8,958 bases of DNA, taken from assembly GCA_001303705.1 (NCBI GenBank), contig LJUI01000101.1, forward strand, positions 1 to 8,958, written 5' to 3'. The stretch's first letter is position 1, and the number at the start of each line of letters is the position of its first letter. The translations under genes were made by a program, and so were the position numbers. Positions 1 through 6,650 of this stretch are shown here, piece after piece. Below the pieces are notes generated by a model, which had not been told where the DNA came from, ran no database searches, and saw only the letters and a list, made by a program, of their open reading frames with translations. This stretch comes from a candidate division TA06 bacterium SM23_40. GTDB taxonomy: Bacteria; LJUI01; SM1-40.

Positions 1-1094
1 ATCGACGGGTCTCTCGACATCGCATCTGTGTCGGTGACCCGCACCTCATCCATGAGCGACCGGTTCGGACCCGGGTGCCATCCTGACGATACGGCTCTAC
101 TCTCCACCTCCCCGTTACTCTCATCCTTACCGGGCGGCACGATGAGCATCTCATCCAGCACCCGCCCCTGGGCGAGCGGCAGAGAGAATCCGAGGAGTTC
201 GGCAATGGTCGACCCGATGTCGATCTGATCCCCTCTTGTCTCGATCACCGTGTCGGCCTTGATGTCGGGGCCGACGGCGAGAAACATCAGGTCGCGGCAG
301 CCGCGATCCCGCATGCTGTGGTTCTTGAAGCCGCCGTGCATATCGTCGCGCCGACCGTGGTCGGTGGTGACGATGAGTGTCGTCTTGTCGCGGTAGGTCG
401 TGTCTCTGAAGGCTGGATTGAACGTCGTGTCTGCCTGTATCTTCTTCCAGATACGGTAGACGATCGCATCCGCCCGCCTTATCGCCTCCAGATATCCCTC
501 CCAGTTCTCCTGATGCCCCATGCGGTCGACTTCGAACAGATTGACCAGCACCAGAGAGGGGTGATATTGATCCATCGCCTGCGCGAGGGCACGTGCGACG
601 TGCATGTCCGACCTGGGATAGGCGTGGTAGGAAGAGGACGCGTACTCCTCACCATAGGCGGGATGTGTGCTGTAGTCCATCCCGATGAACCCGTCTGGGT
701 TGTTGTCGAACAGCCAGATCTGTTCCTGGGGTATCCCCAGTTCTTTCCGATAGCATTCGAACGCGAGTGGGTCGTCACCCCGTGCAATGCAGTGCGGTAG
801 CCCGCTCCTCACGCCGCTCAACATCGCCAAGTGGGCACCGGTAGTAATCGTCGTCCCGGTGTTGTAGAAGTTCGAGTAGATGGTCCCCAGGGGACGGAGG
901 TCGTTCCACAAATGCGGAATGTTGGTGTGTGTCGTGTCATCAAACGCTTCGGTGTTCCGTACGCCGTCGATAACTATGAGAAAGACGTTCTCAGTTACAT
1001 AACTCGAAGCCGGATAGAGACCACCCAGCAAGAAGATTCCAGCGGCGCACCCCACCATCGCCATCACGATCAAGCGTCCGCCCTGCGCCATCAT
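1..1094 (-). CDS. Secreted alkaline-phosphatase-superfamily hydrolase (3' end beyond window)
   Basis: An uninterrupted frame of 364 codons runs from ATG at 1094 to the left edge with no stop, so the C-terminus is missing. Residues 1-31 form a signal peptide or membrane anchor (basic start, then a hydrophobic stretch around 8-26). The two-metal centre of the alkaline phosphatase / phosphodiesterase / phosphoglycerate-mutase superfamily appears complete: D43 in VIDG, a candidate nucleophile T84 in a T-x-x-x-H pattern with H88, D190 and H194 in VDRMGH, D245-H246 in TTDHG, and H259. A QIDIGSTIAELLG segment near 285 is typical of the sulfatase/phosphatase fold. After about residue 320 the chain becomes hydrophilic and linker-like. 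A purine-rich site (AAGGGGGG) lies 6 nt before the ATG; a second ATG follows immediately. The gene starts 32 bp after the lamin-tail gene and is probably co-transcribed with it. The substrate (phosphomonoester, diester or sulfate) cannot be told from sequence. Confidence 0.85.
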   Translation of the reverse strand, partial: MMAQGGRLIVMAMVGCAAGIFLLGGLYPASSYVTENVFLIVIDGVRNTEAFDDTTHTNIPHLWNDLRPLGTIYSNFYNTGTTITTGAHLAMLSGVRSGLPHCIARGDDPLAFECYRKELGIPQEQIWLFDNNPDGFIGMDYSTHPAYGEEYASSSYHAYPRSDMHVARALAQAMDQYHPSLVLVNLFEVDRMGHQENWEGYLEAIRRADAIVYRIWKKIQADTTFNPAFRDTTYRDKTTLIVTTDHGRRDDMHGGFKNHSMRDRGCRDLMFLAVGPDIKADTVIETRGDQIDIGSTIAELLGFSLPLAQGRVLDEMLIVPPGKDESNGEVESRAVSSGWHPGPNRSLMDEVRVTDTDAMSRDPS

Positions 1095-1126
1095 CTTATA
1101 CCCCCCTTCCCTGCAGCCACCCACTC

Positions 1127-2974
1127 CTACTTCAGAACCACCAGACGTCTGGTGGCATCCTGCTCCCCGACGGTCAGCCGATAGAAATAGACTCCTGAGC
1201 TGACCATCGTTCCCTGACCATCCCGACCATCCCAGACGATCCGCTTGATGCCCGGTTCTTCCTTCGCATCAACGAGCCGCCTGACGAGCTGACCCGCAAG
1301 ATTGTAGATCGAGAGCGTAACATGACTGCACCCCGGACGCCCGCCGCTCCCTGCGGCGCCAACGGGCCGGCCGTCGCCCGGCACCCCGTACGATATCGCC
1401 GTATTCGAGCGCATCGGATTGGGAAGACTCTGCGCCAGGAAGAAGGCAGTGCTCACTTCTCTCTCCTCCGGCTGCTCCGAGATCCCCGGTTCCCCGACGG
1501 TGAAGGAAGCTGTGGCCATCCAGATCCCCGGTTCGTACCCATCGTCTGCACGCGCCCGCCACCAGTACTCCTCTCCCCAGGTGAGCGTCTCCGTCACTTC
1601 CCACGAGGTGGAGTCGACCCCCTCGGCGATCTCCGTCGCCGAGTCGACGAGTCCCGACAGCAGAGAGTCGCTGTACACCTCGAACGTATAGGTGAGCGGA
1701 TCCCCCTCGACATCATCGGCGTTGAGGACGACCAGCGTCGGCGTCAGATCGAGCGTCTGCCCGCCGTCTGGCGGTGAGAGGAGAGCGGGCGCGGTGGGCA
1801 CCGCATTCATATGAAACATCGTCTCGGCCCAGTCGCTCCAGTCGGTCCCATTGCTCGCCCGGGCACGTGCATAGTACGTCTCGCCATCCTCCAGCGAGGC
1901 CCCGGCATAGGTTGTGAACGTGTCAGGAGAGGCGACCGAGTCCGGATCCCACATCTCGGCGACCGACCACTCGTCGTCGGTCCCCACCTCCACCTCATAG
2001 AATGCCTGGGGCACGGACCCGGGATCATCATATGCCCAGCTGATCAGCGGTGTGTGGTCGGTGATGTGCGAGCTGTCTTCCTCCCCGCCCACGTACAGTG
2101 TGAGGAGGATCGGCGCGCCCGCATAGAAATCCCCGGGAGTCGATTCAGCCTCGATCCACGTATTCGAGAGATCCTCGCTCGTCTCGTCATGGCCGGTGAC
2201 CCCGTTTCCCCCGGAGAGCACCTCCGCCCCCTCATCCACACCCAACCGCTGCCATGACTCGCCAGCCGAATGCCCGCTCGAAGCGATGTAGTCCTGATCG
2301 CCGACCGGGGTATCATCGAGATAGAAGGTCGAGAATGTGTCCGGATCCGGGCCGTCCTTGGCCAGGCCGGTCTTATACACGTTGATCTGCGCACTGATGT
2401 CTCCCCACTGGGCGATATCGACATCCCGAATCAGGTCGCCCTCGCCGTCCCAGTGGTAGAGTATCATCACCTCAGCACCGTTGCTGAGCATATAGGCTGA
2501 CGTCCCGATCCATGGGTCGATCTGCTGACAGTAGTCGATCCCCGGATCGATCATGTTGGGAACTTCATCCGGAACGACATCCGGGTGAAGTTCGAAGTCC
2601 GGATCGATCTCCGGATAGTAGCTTGCAGCGCTGTCCGCATCAATGCACATCCAGAGCGCCTCACCGGGAGCAATGATCTCTCCGTCCGGGAATTGGGCCA
2701 GAAAGTCCGAACTCCACGGCGTGTAGGTGCAGTCGACCAGATTGATATAATCCTGATCAAGACTGTAGATGGCATCACAAAGGTAGTAGTCGGTGAGATC
2801 GATCGGACTATCTGTGGGATTGTAGATCTCTACGAACTCTGCCGGCGTCGGTGTCACGCAGATCTCTGTGATGAGGAGATGGTCTGCCGGCTCTCCCCGG
2901 GACGCCGCCACTCCCGATACCAGGCAGCAGACCAGTACGAGACAGGCCATCTCCACCCTCCCTATACGGTTCAT
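1127..2974 (-). CDS. Secreted lamin-tail / Fn3-like / FlgD-like C-terminal domain protein
   Basis: 615 residues from ATG at 2974, chosen because AAGGAGG sits 7 nt upstream and a signal peptide begins there (residues 1-24, V-A-A cleavage). The same frame stays open to 3058, but that 28-residue extension would precede the signal peptide. Residues about 33-280 resemble a lamin-tail domain (LLITEI, then EFVEIYNP and a LTDYYL strand). Two Fn3-like beta domains follow at about 287-388 and 392-493, each with a YxVE/YTFEVY strand and a YYARARA or YWWRARA strand. Residues 497-615 match the FlgD-like / type IX sorting-type tail: LPNP, IYNLAGQLVRRL, WDGRDGQG, SSGVYFYRL. The tail carries an odd Gly/Pro/Arg-rich insert at 533-551. 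The protein is probably exported and cell-surface or matrix located, in a binding role; no catalytic residues are recognised. Its downstream neighbour is a secreted hydrolase. Confidence 0.86.
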   Translation of the reverse strand: MNRIGRVEMACLVLVCCLVSGVAASRGEPADHLLITEICVTPTPAEFVEIYNPTDSPIDLTDYYLCDAIYSLDQDYINLVDCTYTPWSSDFLAQFPDGEIIAPGEALWMCIDADSAASYYPEIDPDFELHPDVVPDEVPNMIDPGIDYCQQIDPWIGTSAYMLSNGAEVMILYHWDGEGDLIRDVDIAQWGDISAQINVYKTGLAKDGPDPDTFSTFYLDDTPVGDQDYIASSGHSAGESWQRLGVDEGAEVLSGGNGVTGHDETSEDLSNTWIEAESTPGDFYAGAPILLTLYVGGEEDSSHITDHTPLISWAYDDPGSVPQAFYEVEVGTDDEWSVAEMWDPDSVASPDTFTTYAGASLEDGETYYARARASNGTDWSDWAETMFHMNAVPTAPALLSPPDGGQTLDLTPTLVVLNADDVEGDPLTYTFEVYSDSLLSGLVDSATEIAEGVDSTSWEVTETLTWGEEYWWRARADDGYEPGIWMATASFTVGEPGISEQPEEREVSTAFFLAQSLPNPMRSNTAISYGVPGDGRPVGAAGSGGRPGCSHVTLSIYNLAGQLVRRLVDAKEEPGIKRIVWDGRDGQGTMVSSGVYFYRLTVGEQDATRRLVVLK

Positions 2975-2981
2975 CTCGCGG

Positions 2982-2988
2982 CCTCCTT
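2982..2988 (-). promoter_or_regulatory. Ribosome-binding site fixing the lamin-tail protein start
   Basis: AAGGAGG on the minus strand, 7 nt before the ATG at 2974. This favours the signal-peptide start over the longer open frame beginning at 3058. Confidence 0.75.
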
Positions 2989-3035
2989 CTCCTTCGTAGT
3001 CCAGCACAACAGCAGAGCCTCCACACCAGCTAACG

Positions 3036-3044
3036 ACTATACCA
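3036..3044 (-). promoter_or_regulatory. Possible extended -10 promoter for the lamin-tail gene
   Basis: The minus strand reads TGG-TATAGT, which fits the extended -10 pattern TGn-TATAAT with one mismatch. It lies about 60 nt upstream of the ATG at 2974, between that gene and the repeat array. No convincing TTGACA-like -35 box is found 16-18 nt further upstream. The organism's sigma-factor preference is unknown, so this is only a candidate. Confidence 0.3.
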
Positions 3045-3077
3045 CAAAAGCATCCCACCTCGCCACCAAAAACCAGC

Positions 3078-3419
3078 GGACGTTGGCCGGCTCAGAAAGT
3101 TACGGGGACATACCTGGGTTTCGAAGGTTATTACACCCTCTCCCTGTCCAGGGACGTTGGTAGGTTCAGAAGGTTACGGAGACGCTGTCCAGTCCAGGGA
3201 TGTTGGCAGGTTCAGAAGGTTACGAGGATGTACCTGGGTTTTGGGGGTTATTTCATCCTCTCCCTGTCCGGGGACGTTGGCAGGTTCAGAAGGTTACGAG
3301 GATGTACCTGGGTTTTGGGGGTTATTTCATCCTCTCCCTGTCCAGGGACGTTGGCAGGTTCAGAAGGTTACGGAGACGTACCCAGGTTCCATAGGTTATT
3401 GCATCCTCTCCTACCCTCC
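3078..3419. repeat. Tandem array of a 74-bp direct repeat (five copies)
   Basis: Units start at 3078, 3152, 3198, 3272 and 3346, each beginning GGACGTTGG or GGATGTTGG. Units 1, 3 and 4 are exactly 74 bp. Unit 2 is 46 bp, lacking an internal 28 bp. Unit 5 degenerates towards 3419. Units 3 and 4 differ at only two positions; units 1 and 5 are more diverged. The most conserved core is CAGGTTCAGAAGGTTACG. The array fills most of the 494-bp gene-free stretch 2975-3468, and the rest of that stretch shows no gene. Because 74 is not a multiple of 3, the array opens overlapping frames that encode the same peptides in rotated frames; these are not considered coding. No transposase or cas gene is adjacent. 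The array could be a dispersed intergenic repeat family, a regulatory region, or a simple tandem expansion. Confidence 0.93.
3224..3260. repeat. Inverted repeat inside repeat unit 3 (also in unit 4)
   Basis: GAGGATG at 3224-3230 and its exact complement CATCCTC at 3254-3260 could form a 7-bp stem with a 23-nt loop. The same pair recurs in unit 4 at 3298-3304 and 3328-3334. Units 1 and 5 do not keep this exact pairing and unit 2 has lost the right arm, so the stem may be incidental. Confidence 0.4.
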
Positions 3420-3444
3420 GAACACCTGAGCAGGTGCCCGGGCA

Positions 3445-3471
3445 GAAACACAGCCGCCGGGGTGCTGTTCA
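3445..3471 (-). terminator. Weak candidate terminator after the metallophosphoesterase gene
   Basis: On the minus strand, AACAGC and GCTGTGTT can pair with one bulge around a GC-rich 9-nt loop, followed by a short TTTC. The left arm overlaps the TGA stop of the phosphoesterase gene. The stem is short and the T-tract poor. A second small palindrome (CACCTG-AG-CAGGTG, 3423-3436) lies just downstream. The position suits the end of the rib-nusB block, but the signal is weak. Confidence 0.25.
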
Positions 3472-4194
3472 CTCCCCGAAGGCCAGCCGCTCAGCGAGGA
3501 AAGGAGGAAGCCCGGCCCTTATGATCTTCTCCTGGGCCCTCCGGATGTCGTAGGCGACACGGCGGAACTCAACGCGATCTGTCTCCCCATCATAGATGAC
3601 GTAACACGCCCGCGGATCGTAGTCACGGGGCTGGCCTACACTCCCCGCGTTGATGATATAGCGGTAGTCCCTGCGCAGGGTGAAGACAGAGTCGCGCTGG
3701 ACACTGCACTCGCCCCCCGCATCAACGGCGAGCAAAGGCACGTGTGAATGTCCGATCAGACACACCCGCTCGGTGAAGCTGGCGAATTCATACCTGGCAT
3801 CTGCGGCCGAGAGGACGTATCGCCAGGCAGCAGGGGAACTGGGCGAGGAGTGGACACACAGATGGTCATCGAGATCCAGTGTGAGCGGAAGTGCCTTCAG
3901 GAATTCTCTATTCTCCGGTCTCAGCACCTCTCCCGACCAGATGACTGCCGCCCTGGCCCATGGATTGAAGTAATCCACATCAGTGAGCCCCACTGCAGCG
4001 TGGTCGTGATTGCCGACGACTATGTGCTCGGTAAGCGACCGCACCCTGTCGACACACTCATTCGGATCGGCTCCGTACCCTACGAGATCGCCGAGGCAGA
4101 CGATGGTCTCGACGGACGCACCTTCAATCTCCTGGAGCACAGTATCGAGGGCTTCCAGATTCCCGTGGATATCAGAAATGAAGGCATAGCGCAT
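3469..4194 (-). CDS. Calcineurin-like metallophosphoesterase (YfcE / MJ0936-type)
   Basis: 241 residues, a normal full length for the small bacterial metallophosphoesterases. All dimetal motifs are present: D8-x-H10 in SDIHGN, G35-D36 in GDLVGYG, G61-N62-H63-D64, H115 in CVHSSP, and G148-H149-S150-H151. An INAGSVGQPRD motif near 190 is also typical of this family. No signal peptide is seen, so it is probably cytosolic. Family members hydrolyse phosphodiesters or phosphomonoesters; the physiological substrate is usually unknown. The start at 4194 lies 12 bp after the stop of the glycosyltransferase gene. The only Shine-Dalgarno-like sequence (GAGG) overlaps that stop codon, which suggests translational coupling. 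It is probably the last gene of the block, since the repeat array follows. Function beyond the superfamily is not resolved. Confidence 0.92.
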   Translation of the reverse strand: MRYAFISDIHGNLEALDTVLQEIEGASVETIVCLGDLVGYGADPNECVDRVRSLTEHIVVGNHDHAAVGLTDVDYFNPWARAAVIWSGEVLRPENREFLKALPLTLDLDDHLCVHSSPSSPAAWRYVLSAADARYEFASFTERVCLIGHSHVPLLAVDAGGECSVQRDSVFTLRRDYRYIINAGSVGQPRDYDPRACYVIYDGETDRVEFRRVAYDIRRAQEKIIRAGLPPFLAERLAFGE

Positions 4195-4206
4195 GTGGGG
4201 GATGCC

Positions 4207-6147
4207 TCACGGTTCGCGACGGAATGGCGAGAACGGGCGCGCGAGGGAGTCGGCGCGCATTCGCTGCTGCTCAGCTAGATCCCTCAGCCCGAGTTCGTCG
4301 TACAGATCGGCAAGCGCCCGGCGGAGAGAACGCGAGCGGGGAGCCGAGGAGATCGCCCGTTCTAGTACAGCGATTGCCTCCTCCTCCCTGTGGAGGCGCC
4401 TCAGGACGAGAGAGAGGTTCCGGGCCGCCTCGTGATGGCCGGGGTCCAGCGCCAGCGCGCGACTGAAGGCCACGACCGCCCTCTCGGGATCCCCGAGGTC
4501 ACGGAAGACGAGGCCGAGATTGTTATGTGCGCCGGCCGCCCCCGGGTTGACCTCTATCTCTTCGATGAACGCCTCCCGCGCTAGCGCAAGAGCGCCTGCG
4601 CGATAGTATGTCACGCCCAGATTCAGATGCGCAAGAGGAAATCGAGGTTCTATTTCCAGACAGGCGAGATACTCCGCGCGAGCCCGATCCAATTCACCGT
4701 CCCTGAGGAAGACATTGCCCATATTGAAGTGAGATTGCGCGAAATTCCCCACGTCCACTCCCGCTACGGGAACGTTCGCCGCAACTGCTAACAACACGAA
4801 GAGGATCGTGAACCCCGCCACTTTCCCCCATTCCTGCCGGAGGACCTTCTCCGCGAGCCACCAGACGGCGGCACCTGCAAACAGGAGGAGGACGGGCACG
4901 GTCGGGAGACGATGGCGCGATGTGACGAAGAAGAGGACGACAGAGAGACCGTAGGCAATGACGAAGAGATAGAGAAGGAAATAGCGTCGCCACATCCCGA
5001 GCGAGATCGCCATTCCGATCAGTGCAAGGGGGGCAACGATCCCGAACGGGAAACTGACGACGCGCCTCCACATGAGCGTCGAGAGGAGACGTGAGTACCT
5101 CCGGAAGAAATAGATGTTCTGGTTGTTGGAGACCTCTATCCCGTTCCAGAAGATGAGGATCTTTTTGGCGGAGAGCTTCAGGAACGCCCCGGGAGATGAC
5201 CCTGCGAACGCGACCCCCTGTCGCCACCAGTAGCGCGAGATCTCTGAAGGACGCAACTCGCGGCCCAGATCACGCTCGGCGATGGCCACCTCGTCCCAGT
5301 CACTCCCCACCCCCGGCATGATCGCGCTCATACCATCAGCCCAAGGATTATTCCCGAGATAGAAGTTGACCCCTCCCTGAGAAGCGATGGGCACAAAATC
5401 ATGACCGACGATCCAGTTCCTCGCCGTGACCGGCGCGACGACCGTAACGATTCCGATCGCAAGGATCCCGATCCCACGGATAGTGCCGGCAGTACCTAGC
5501 TTCCTCCGCACGATAATGAGAGCCCAGACCGGCAGGAGGACGGCGAACAGGAGGATATTGGGACGGGCGATCGCAGCCAATCCGAGGACGACTCCCGAGA
5601 GAACCCAGCGCTGCGCACTCGGCCGTTCCCCGAGGAGGAGAAGTGTCCAGAGTGCAAGCAGGGCGAGAAAGACGAACAGCGGGGCGATGAGAAGCTCGCC
5701 TTCGAAATAGATTAACGGACCGTACACTGCGGCACAGGCCGCGGCTGTAAGGCCAATGCGCCTCCCGAAGAGCCGTGTCCCGATGGCCGCGACGATGCAG
5801 CACGACAAGACACCGAGGCAGGCCTGGATGATTCGCGGGATGAGATATGAGTGGCCGACGACGCGATAGATGAGACCCAGGAAGTACGGGTACAGCGGCG
5901 CGCGGAAGAAGACTTCTCCACCGAACCAGTCGCCCTGGGCAAGGTGGAGGGCCCACCGATCGTGATAGGACGGATCGAGGAGCGGCGAGTCGAAGGTCGG
6001 GCTGGATCTCATCTCGAAGACGAAGAGGAGACGGAGGAGAAGCGCTATGACGATGATGATCCCGATGGGCACCAGATCGCGGGCGATCGACCGGCGCTGC
6101 ATCCCCCCGATAGGGCCGCCCTGGGTGGACGTACTATCCTCAACCAC
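4207..6147 (-). CDS. GT-C (GT39/ArnT-like) membrane glycosyltransferase with C-terminal TPR domain
   Basis: 646 residues. Residues 24-46 form the first membrane segment. A loop follows with the acidic pattern expected of the lipid-linked-sugar GT-C fold (D58-P-S-Y-H-D63) and then RAPLYPYFLGLIY at 82-94. Many more hydrophobic segments extend to about residue 460, with a soluble loop carrying a YLGNNPWADG motif often seen in these enzymes. Residues 470-637 hold five 33-34-residue TPRs, the first reading HFNMGNVFLRDGELDRA. The enzyme probably transfers a sugar from a polyprenyl-phosphate donor on the outer face of the inner membrane; acceptor and sugar are unknown. The GTG start at 6147 is supported by GGGAGG 7 nt upstream. 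An alternative ATG lies at 6102, just before the first membrane segment. It begins 24 bp after nusB and is presumably co-transcribed. The TPRs may bind a protein acceptor or partner (inference). Confidence 0.9.
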   Translation of the reverse strand: MVEDSTSTQGGPIGGMQRRSIARDLVPIGIIIVIALLLRLLFVFEMRSSPTFDSPLLDPSYHDRWALHLAQGDWFGGEVFFRAPLYPYFLGLIYRVVGHSYLIPRIIQACLGVLSCCIVAAIGTRLFGRRIGLTAAACAAVYGPLIYFEGELLIAPLFVFLALLALWTLLLLGERPSAQRWVLSGVVLGLAAIARPNILLFAVLLPVWALIIVRRKLGTAGTIRGIGILAIGIVTVVAPVTARNWIVGHDFVPIASQGGVNFYLGNNPWADGMSAIMPGVGSDWDEVAIAERDLGRELRPSEISRYWWRQGVAFAGSSPGAFLKLSAKKILIFWNGIEVSNNQNIYFFRRYSRLLSTLMWRRVVSFPFGIVAPLALIGMAISLGMWRRYFLLYLFVIAYGLSVVLFFVTSRHRLPTVPVLLLFAGAAVWWLAEKVLRQEWGKVAGFTILFVLLAVAANVPVAGVDVGNFAQSHFNMGNVFLRDGELDRARAEYLACLEIEPRFPLAHLNLGVTYYRAGALALAREAFIEEIEVNPGAAGAHNNLGLVFRDLGDPERAVVAFSRALALDPGHHEAARNLSLVLRRLHREEEAIAVLERAISSAPRSRSLRRALADLYDELGLRDLAEQQRMRADSLARPFSPFRREP

Positions 6148-6154
6148 TCACTCG

Positions 6155-6160
6155 CCTCCC
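6155..6160 (-). promoter_or_regulatory. Ribosome-binding site supporting the GTG start of the glycosyltransferase
   Basis: GGGAGG on the minus strand, 7 nt before GTG at 6147, in the 24-bp gap after nusB. It supports the GTG over the downstream ATG at 6102. Confidence 0.6.
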
Positions 6161-6171
6161 TCACCTCGCTA

Positions 6172-6636
6172 TCACAGGATCTCCTCGACCTCCTTCCGGG
6201 GAAACTCCTCCTGCCCGTCGCCCAGCTGCTCGTTCTTCATGATGCGATCGAGTATGCCGTTGACGAATCGGCCCGATTCAGCCGTGCTGTACTCCTTAGC
6301 GACCTCGATGGCCTCATCGATCGTGACGAACGGCGGTATGTCTGACAGGTAACGGAGCTCACAGACAGCATATCGCAGGATACTCCTGTCGATCGAGGCG
6401 ATGCGCGATACGTCCCAGTTCTCCACCGTCTTCGCGATCGTCTCGTCGATCTCCTCGAGATGTTCCAGAGTGGTTCCCAGGAGCTCCCGGGCGAAATCGA
6501 CGACCGGCTGCTCGGGCTCGGTCCTCTCGAGCACGTCGGCGAGTATCTCCACAGGGTCATCGCCGACGGTACTCATTCGATAGAGCGTTTCGAGAACGAT
6601 CTCACGGGCCTGCCTCCGTCTCCCCGCGGTCCCCAC
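6172..6636 (-). CDS. nusB: Transcription antitermination factor NusB
   Basis: NusB binds boxA RNA together with ribosomal protein S10 (NusE) and supports processive antitermination, chiefly on rRNA operons. The 154-residue protein shows the family pattern: an early RRRQAREIVLETLYRM helix, a central IDRSILRYAVCELRYL segment, DIPPFVTIDEAIEVAKEYS, and the closing GRFVNGILDRI. The whole chain is alpha-helical, and the length is near the usual 140-150. The frame is open from a GTG at 6645 that overlaps the ribH stop, but that codon directly abuts AGGAGG. The GTG at 6636 lies 8 nt after it and is the better start. nusB directly after ribH is a widely conserved arrangement. The C-terminal 15 residues or so, acidic and charged, extend past the family core. 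Confidence 0.94.
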   Translation of the reverse strand: MGTAGRRRQAREIVLETLYRMSTVGDDPVEILADVLERTEPEQPVVDFARELLGTTLEHLEEIDETIAKTVENWDVSRIASIDRSILRYAVCELRYLSDIPPFVTIDEAIEVAKEYSTAESGRFVNGILDRIMKNEQLGDGQEEFPRKEVEEIL

Positions 6637-6641
6637 TGAGG

Positions 6642-6650
6642 TCACCTCCT
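6642..6650 (-). promoter_or_regulatory. Strong Shine-Dalgarno for nusB inside the ribH 3' end
   Basis: AGGAGGTGA on the minus strand is a nine-base match to the anti-Shine-Dalgarno sequence and includes the ribH TGA stop. Spacing of 8 nt from AGGAGG selects the GTG at 6636 over the one at 6645. It implies coupling of ribH termination to nusB initiation. Confidence 0.75.

Noticed and set aside
318-1184. Plus-strand open frames of 160 and 117 codons near the left end
   Set aside because: They are antisense to the AP-superfamily gene, whose minus-strand frame carries the complete metal-binding motif set.
3078-3419. CRISPR array
   Set aside because: The copies are contiguous 74-bp direct repeats without unique spacers, one is internally deleted, and there are no cas genes nearby.
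3423-3436. Palindrome CACCTG-AG-CAGGTG as a terminator
   Set aside because: The loop is too short for a full stem, the best stem is 5 bp, and no T-tract follows on either strand.
3157-3524. Three overlapping plus-strand open frames with repeated peptides across the repeat array
   Set aside because: The 74-bp unit rotates reading frame at each copy, so the same peptides appear in all frames. There is no ribosome-binding site and no recognisable domain.
3748-4278. Plus-strand open frame (176 codons) opposite the metallophosphoesterase
   Set aside because: Antisense shadow; all catalytic motifs lie on the minus strand.
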